Shown one piece after another: positions 6,147-8,537 of a stretch of 8,537 nucleotides of DNA; positions within the stretch are counted from its first letter, which is position 1; each line of letters opens with the position of its first letter. The notes below the pieces were generated by a model that saw only the letters and a list, made by a program, of their open reading frames with translations, had not been told where the DNA came from and did not search any database. The position numbers were made by a program, and so were the translations under genes. This DNA is from Pseudomonadota bacterium (GTDB taxonomy: Bacteria > Desulfobacterota > Anaeroferrophillalia > Anaeroferrophillales > Tharpellaceae), in assembly GCA_015486505.1 (NCBI GenBank), contig WFRP01000118.1, positions 1 to 8,537 on the forward strand. Reading direction: 5' to 3'.

Positions 6147-6605
6147 AATACTGCTACTTTAAGGAAAAAACCATTGCAAATCAACAGGTTACAGCTGTGT
6201 GTTGCGAAGTTCTATTAGCAACGGTTAAGGCTTGGAATGACGATTGATTGCACGAAGCCAACAAATTGGCCCTGATTATTGCCCGAAAATTATTGAAGGC
6301 AATTTATCTGCCAAGACCTAGACTCTGACTATTGCTTGTAACTCACTGTTTATAAAGACCAATTCTCTTAACCCATGTTTAACAGCTAAAAAAATAAAGC
6401 ATTTATAATCAGCAACTTATAAGCCTAAATAAAGCCGACTGGCACTACGTTCTCATTTAATATCAATACGTTATCCTGCACTATGGCACTACAAATGAGA
6501 ATATGCAGATTTTTCATTGAAATTATTAGCTTTTTTGGCTAGAAAATGCCCAAAACGGTCAAATTGATTAAAATCTTGTTAAACATGGGTTAAGGTAGCA
6601 GTATT
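6147..6605. mobile_element. putative non-autonomous element with AATACTGCTAC terminal inverted repeats
   Basis: AATACTGCTAC (6147-6157) is matched perfectly by its reverse complement at 6595-6605. Past one mismatch the arms also share TTAA. The 459-bp interior has no intact gene. Direct repeats flank it on both sides. This is the shape of a MITE or a deletion derivative of an insertion sequence. The family is not identifiable from the ends I can read. The left end lies about 39 bases from the pyruvyl transferase ATG, so it may have replaced the native promoter of the operon. Confidence 0.5.
6367..6594. repeat. 228-bp segment bounded by an 18-bp perfect inverted repeat
   Basis: CTTAACCCATGTTTAACA (6367-6384) and its exact reverse complement (6577-6594) bound 192 bases of AT-rich DNA. 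Inside is a second inverted repeat, TTCTCATTT (6450-6458) with AAATGAGAA (6493-6501), and the octamer GGCACTAC occurs twice (6441-6448, 6485-6492). The right arm directly abuts the GTAGCAGTATT arm of the outer element, while the left arm is over 200 bases from its outer counterpart. No matching target duplication is seen at 6367 and 6594. It looks like a MITE or the fused ends of an insertion sequence that lost its transposase. Confidence 0.6.
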
Positions 6606-6606
6606 A

Positions 6607-6617
6607 GGGTCAGAGTA
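6607..6617 (+). repeat. direct repeat GGGTCAGAGTA, right copy
   Basis: This is the exact second copy of the 11-mer at 6135-6145. It is followed by the AT-rich AAAATTAATTAAAT, which differs from the sequence after the left copy, so the repeat unit ends here. Confidence 0.6.
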
Positions 6618-6721
6618 AAAATTAATTAAATCAATCCCTATCGCCCCGTACGTATCCTATCCCCTGACAAAAGCAATCTCCAGGGAAGGCATGATTTAAA
6701 TACTATGCATCATTTTTTCTA

Positions 6722-7294
6722 CTATTTTCCCGCAACTTCTTCTTTCAGCCGTTTCATATGACCGCGCCCTAATCCTTTAACTTCGTAGCCAGCAGCAAAG
6801 AAAGTTTTGATTTGGGTGTCTGTGAGCATGGCGAAGCAGTCGATGATGACGGCGGGATTGCCGACCATAGCAATAATCTGTTCCGGTTCAAGCTCCTGAT
6901 AAGCATCGTGCCGCACTGCCAGAATAACCGCATCAACGCCTTTGAGGGAGCTTTCAAGATCTTGACTAACGCGAATATCGGTGAGACTTTCCTGGTTACG
7001 GAAAAAACGGGACCATGAGTGGCCGGGGGCCGGAAAGGTTTCTTGTTTTTCGAGTTCCCACCAATGTTTGACATAGGGGTCGTGGACCTGGACTTCGGCC
7101 CCCATTTCGGTAAGTTTGCGGACGATTAGTTCGGAGCCGCTGTAGCGGGTGTCGCCAACATCTTCACGGTATGAGGCTCCGAGGACGAGGATGCGGGAGG
7201 CGGCGAGACGGTCGTTTTCGGCTTGGTAATCGGCTTCTATGGGGAGAGTGAACTCTTCGCCTGAAGGACTTACAGAGATAGTTTGGTCAGCCAC
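6722..7294 (-). CDS. stand-alone UDP-binding C-terminal domain of a nucleotide-sugar dehydrogenase
   Basis: The 190-aa protein matches only the C-terminal UDP-binding domain of the UDP-glucose/GDP-mannose dehydrogenase family. RILVLGASYREDVGDTRYSGS (34-54) corresponds to the family's LG-x-x-Y-K-x-D-x-x-D-x-R-x-S pattern. EVQVHDPYV (67-75), DAVILAVRHDAY (121-132) and VIIDCFAML (149-157) follow. Full enzymes are about 400-450 aa, with an N-terminal NAD-binding Rossmann domain and a central domain holding the catalytic cysteine. Both are absent, so the protein alone cannot be a dehydrogenase. The start is GTG at 7294, with AAGGAAAAG upstream. No N-terminal half lies upstream in any frame. It may be a fragment, a separately encoded subunit, or a repurposed UDP-sugar-binding protein. 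Its clean frame and candidate promoter favour a functional short gene. Confidence 0.72.
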   Translation of the reverse strand: MADQTISVSPSGEEFTLPIEADYQAENDRLAASRILVLGASYREDVGDTRYSGSELIVRKLTEMGAEVQVHDPYVKHWWELEKQETFPAPGHSWSRFFRNQESLTDIRVSQDLESSLKGVDAVILAVRHDAYQELEPEQIIAMVGNPAVIIDCFAMLTDTQIKTFFAAGYEVKGLGRGHMKRLKEEVAGK

Positions 7295-7392
7295 AACTTT
7301 TCCTTTTGCCTTTTAATTCCATTTGAGCATGGTCAGAAATGGTCTTTAAAAGATATTTACACAGACTGTGACTCGCAAAAATACGGATGGGT

Positions 7393-7421
7393 TTTATATA
7401 AGGTCTGTTGAGTAATTGCAA
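7393..7421 (-). promoter_or_regulatory. possible promoter for the UDP-binding domain gene
   Basis: On the minus strand TTGCAA (7421-7416) and TATAAA (7398-7393) are exactly 17 bases apart, 4/6 and 5/6 matches to the sigma-70 hexamers. The start would be near 7386, giving a leader of about 90 bases. CACAGACTGTG, an odd-length palindrome at 7360-7370, lies in that leader and could be an operator or simply chance. Confidence 0.35.
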
Positions 7422-7494
7422 TCAGTAAATAGTATGAAAAAAGGATGAGTTTTTGTTTTTTATGGCCACCGACGGACACAGACAAAGGCAGAAA

Positions 7495-7577
7495 GGCGGT
7501 CATTTTCGGCTTGGTAGTCAGATTCGACAGGGTAAAGTGAATTCTTCGCCAAACGCCTCTTCATCAAAGAATCCTGA
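7495..7577 (-). pseudogene. frameshifted remnant resembling the N-terminus of the neighbouring dehydrogenase-domain gene
   Basis: Positions 7495-7550 align with 7207-7261 inside the neighbouring gene at roughly 80% identity with one inserted base. On the minus strand the remnant reads GEEFTLP, then after a one-base shift VESDYQAENDRLS. The intact gene reads GEEFTLP-IEADYQAENDRLA. Most differences are synonymous or conservative, so both copies evolved as protein-coding DNA. Upstream the remnant continues SGFFDEEAF after a TGA at 7580-7578. Downstream the similarity stops just before the UDP-binding domain would begin, and the frame reaches a stop near 7460. It is a decayed paralogue or truncated duplicate. 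Confidence 0.6.
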
Positions 7578-7720
7578 TCAGATCAATATTATTAGTACCA
7601 TACAGGTTATTTTCTACACCAAAAAACAAGATTTAATAATCAGAAAATGTTCTGATAAGAGTACTGATTTGCGACCACCGGAAGTGCCCCTGGGTGCGGG
7701 CCGGTAACTTTCTTTTGGGT

Positions 7721-7740
7721 TGCGGGAGTTTGTTCCCGCA
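7721..7740. repeat. perfect 7-bp stem-loop
   Basis: TGCGGGA (7721-7727) pairs with TCCCGCA (7734-7740) across GTTTGT. No T tract follows on either strand, so termination is not supported. The stretch 7578-7825 otherwise holds no gene on either strand. Confidence 0.5.
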
Positions 7741-7788
7741 TTCGACAATGTAAATTTACTAGCGGGTGCGCAAGAGCAGGTTTTCATA

Positions 7789-7812
7789 GCCCGCATTTTG
7801 GCGGCGGCGGGC
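7789..7812. repeat. GC-rich stem-loop upstream of the ATPase gene
   Basis: GCCCGC (7789-7794) pairs with GCGGGC (7807-7812) across a 12-base loop, 14 bases before the candidate -35 box of the ATPase promoter. It is GC-rich beside an AT-rich promoter; its role is unknown. Confidence 0.4.
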
Positions 7813-7825
7813 AAAATAAAATTTC

Positions 7826-7854
7826 TTGACCAGAATACGTCTTATGCGTATTAT
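7826..7854 (+). promoter_or_regulatory. strong sigma-70-like promoter for the ATPase gene
   Basis: TTGACC (7826-7831) and TATTAT (7849-7854) are exactly 17 bases apart, each 5/6 to the consensus hexamers. Transcription would begin around 7861-7863, on or next to the ATG at 7862, so the message would be leaderless or nearly so. No Shine-Dalgarno sequence precedes any of the candidate starts (7826 TTG, 7853 ATG, 7862 ATG), which agrees with this. Confidence 0.5.
7834..7852. promoter_or_regulatory. dyad overlapping the ATPase promoter, candidate operator
   Basis: AATACG (7834-7839) and CGTATT (7847-7852) are perfect inverted arms with a 7-base centre, filling the promoter spacer and covering most of the -10 box. 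A protein bound there would block RNA polymerase. No regulator gene is in the window, so the binder is unknown. Confidence 0.4.
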
Positions 7855-7861
7855 GGTCTCG

Positions 7862-8537
7862 ATGAGAAAAAGATATTTACCTCACTATATTGACGAATTA
7901 TGTTTTTCCAGTCACAAAATGGCTTTTGTTTCCGGGCCGCGACAGGTGGGGAAAACAACCTTGGCCAAGAGTATGTTGCAAAAGCGTACAACCGACGCCT
8001 ACCGAAATTGGGATCAGCTTGAGTTCCATCGGGAATGGGCAAGAAGTCCATCTTCCATCATTTCAGCCATTGACAGCGACGACAATATCCCGCTGCTGGT
8101 TCTTGATGAAATTCATAAAGAGCGTCGCTGGAAGCGTAATGTGAAAGGGATCTATGATTCGCTTGTGACACCCTGTGATATTATGGTTACCGGAAGTGCC
8201 CGTCTCAGTGTTTACATGAAGGGTAGTGATAGTCTTTTGGGGCGTTATTTCAATTTTCGCTTACATCCATTTTCCGTGCGGGAAATGTAAACTTCCGTAA
8301 TGTTCGATCCTGAAACGACGTTGGCAGCCATCTTTTCAAAAACTCCGGATTCCAGCAAGAACCATCGCTCTAATCTGGAAGCACTTCTCAGATATGGTCC
8401 TTTTCCTGAACCGTTATTTGCACAGGATGAACGTAAGGCGCGGCTTTGGCGACGTAATCGTGAACAGTTAGTTATCCGTGAAGATTTGCGTGATATCAGC
8501 AGGCTTCCTGATTTGGGTCGAATTGAGATGCTGACCG
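7862..8537 (+). pseudogene. AAA ATPase of the AAA_14/DUF4143 type, interrupted by an in-frame stop; 3' end outside window
   Basis: From ATG 7862 the frame encodes 142 residues with Walker A GPRQVGKT (25-32), Walker B LLVLDEIH (78-85) and the sensor-like TGSAR (110-114), ending HPFSVREM. A TAA at 8288-8290 then interrupts it. The very same frame continues without another stop to the window edge for 82 codons. It includes RYGPFPEPLF, LWRRNREQLVIREDLRDIS and LPDLGRIEML, which are normal downstream parts of this ATPase family (full length about 380-400 aa). So a single nonsense codon splits one gene. The 142-aa product keeps the ATP-binding site but loses the DUF4143 C-terminal half. The family's cellular role is poorly known. 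Restart at the ATG at 8300 is conceivable. A sequencing error at one base cannot be excluded. Confidence 0.82.

Larger units (their letters stand above)
6109..6721. other. gene-free interval filled with nested repeats
   Basis: About 610 bases separate the polysaccharide operon from the dehydrogenase fragment. Most of it is the repeat structure at 6135-6617. A plus-strand frame from 6164 to 6328 reads as plausible protein (QQVTAVCCEVLLATVKAW, then HEANKLALIIARKLLKAIY) but is broken by a TGA at 6245-6247. It could be the tail of a dead transposase-like gene, which I cannot identify. Positions 6618-6721 are AT-rich and show nothing further except a weak CCCTG/CAGGG pairing around 6662-6686. Confidence 0.55.

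Noticed and set aside
6164..6328. Plus-strand open frame with protein-like composition, one TGA at 6245-6247
   Set aside because: It is short, interrupted, has no recognisable motif and lies inside repeat DNA. It is mentioned in the interval entry but not called as a gene.
7360..7370. CACAGACTGTG palindrome as a CRP site
   Set aside because: It lacks the TGTGA-N6-TCACA spacing; an 11-base palindrome alone is weak evidence.
7453..7707. Plus-strand open frame of 84 codons
   Set aside because: It runs antisense over the decayed dehydrogenase remnant, shows no ribosome binding site or family features, and its length is within chance.
7807..7830. GC-rich stem at 7789-7812 as a terminator
   Set aside because: It is followed by AAAATAAAATTT on the plus strand and by TATGAAAA on the minus strand; neither gives a T tract directly after the stem.

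Overview
The window reads as an accessory, repeat-rich stretch of a mesophilic bacterial chromosome of moderate GC. Gene content (a ferredoxin-like FrhB-family protein in a surface-polysaccharide operon, IS66-type and MITE-like DNA) would fit an anaerobe such as a Desulfobacterota (deltaproteobacterial) member. That is an inference from style and content; nothing here fixes the taxon.

Layout, left to right. Positions 1-666 are one end of an IS66-family insertion sequence read on the minus strand: the start of tnpB (cut by the window edge), the whole of tnpA, and the terminal GTAAGCG motif at 666. Positions 667-1044 have no gene but hold several hairpins, including a rho-independent terminator for the gene to its right. 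Positions 1045-6108 are a minus-strand surface-polysaccharide cluster. In transcription order it is: a polysaccharide pyruvyl transferase-family protein, a Wzx-type flippase, a two-[4Fe-4S] FrhB/FdhB-family protein, and a ChbG/HpnK (YdjC) carbohydrate deacetylase. The first three are 3 and 11 bases apart and surely co-transcribed. The deacetylase follows after 133 bases and may have its own promoter.

Positions 6109-6721 are non-coding and dominated by nested repeats: an 11-bp direct repeat outside, an 11-bp inverted repeat inside it, and an 18-bp perfect inverted repeat bounding a 228-bp segment. They look like remains of small non-autonomous transposable elements, and they end about 26 bp before the pyruvyl transferase start codon. 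Positions 6722-7294 encode only the C-terminal UDP-binding domain of a nucleotide-sugar dehydrogenase. About 200 bp upstream lies a frameshifted scrap resembling the N-terminus of that same protein. At the right edge a plus-strand AAA ATPase of the AAA_14/DUF4143 type has a good candidate promoter with a dyad over it, but the reading frame is broken by a single in-frame TAA at 8288-8290.

Taken together the operon would modify (pyruvyl transfer, deacetylation, possibly a redox step) and export lipid-linked glycan units. The flanks show repeated insertion and gene decay, typical of the edges of polysaccharide loci. No tRNA, rRNA or CRISPR array was seen.
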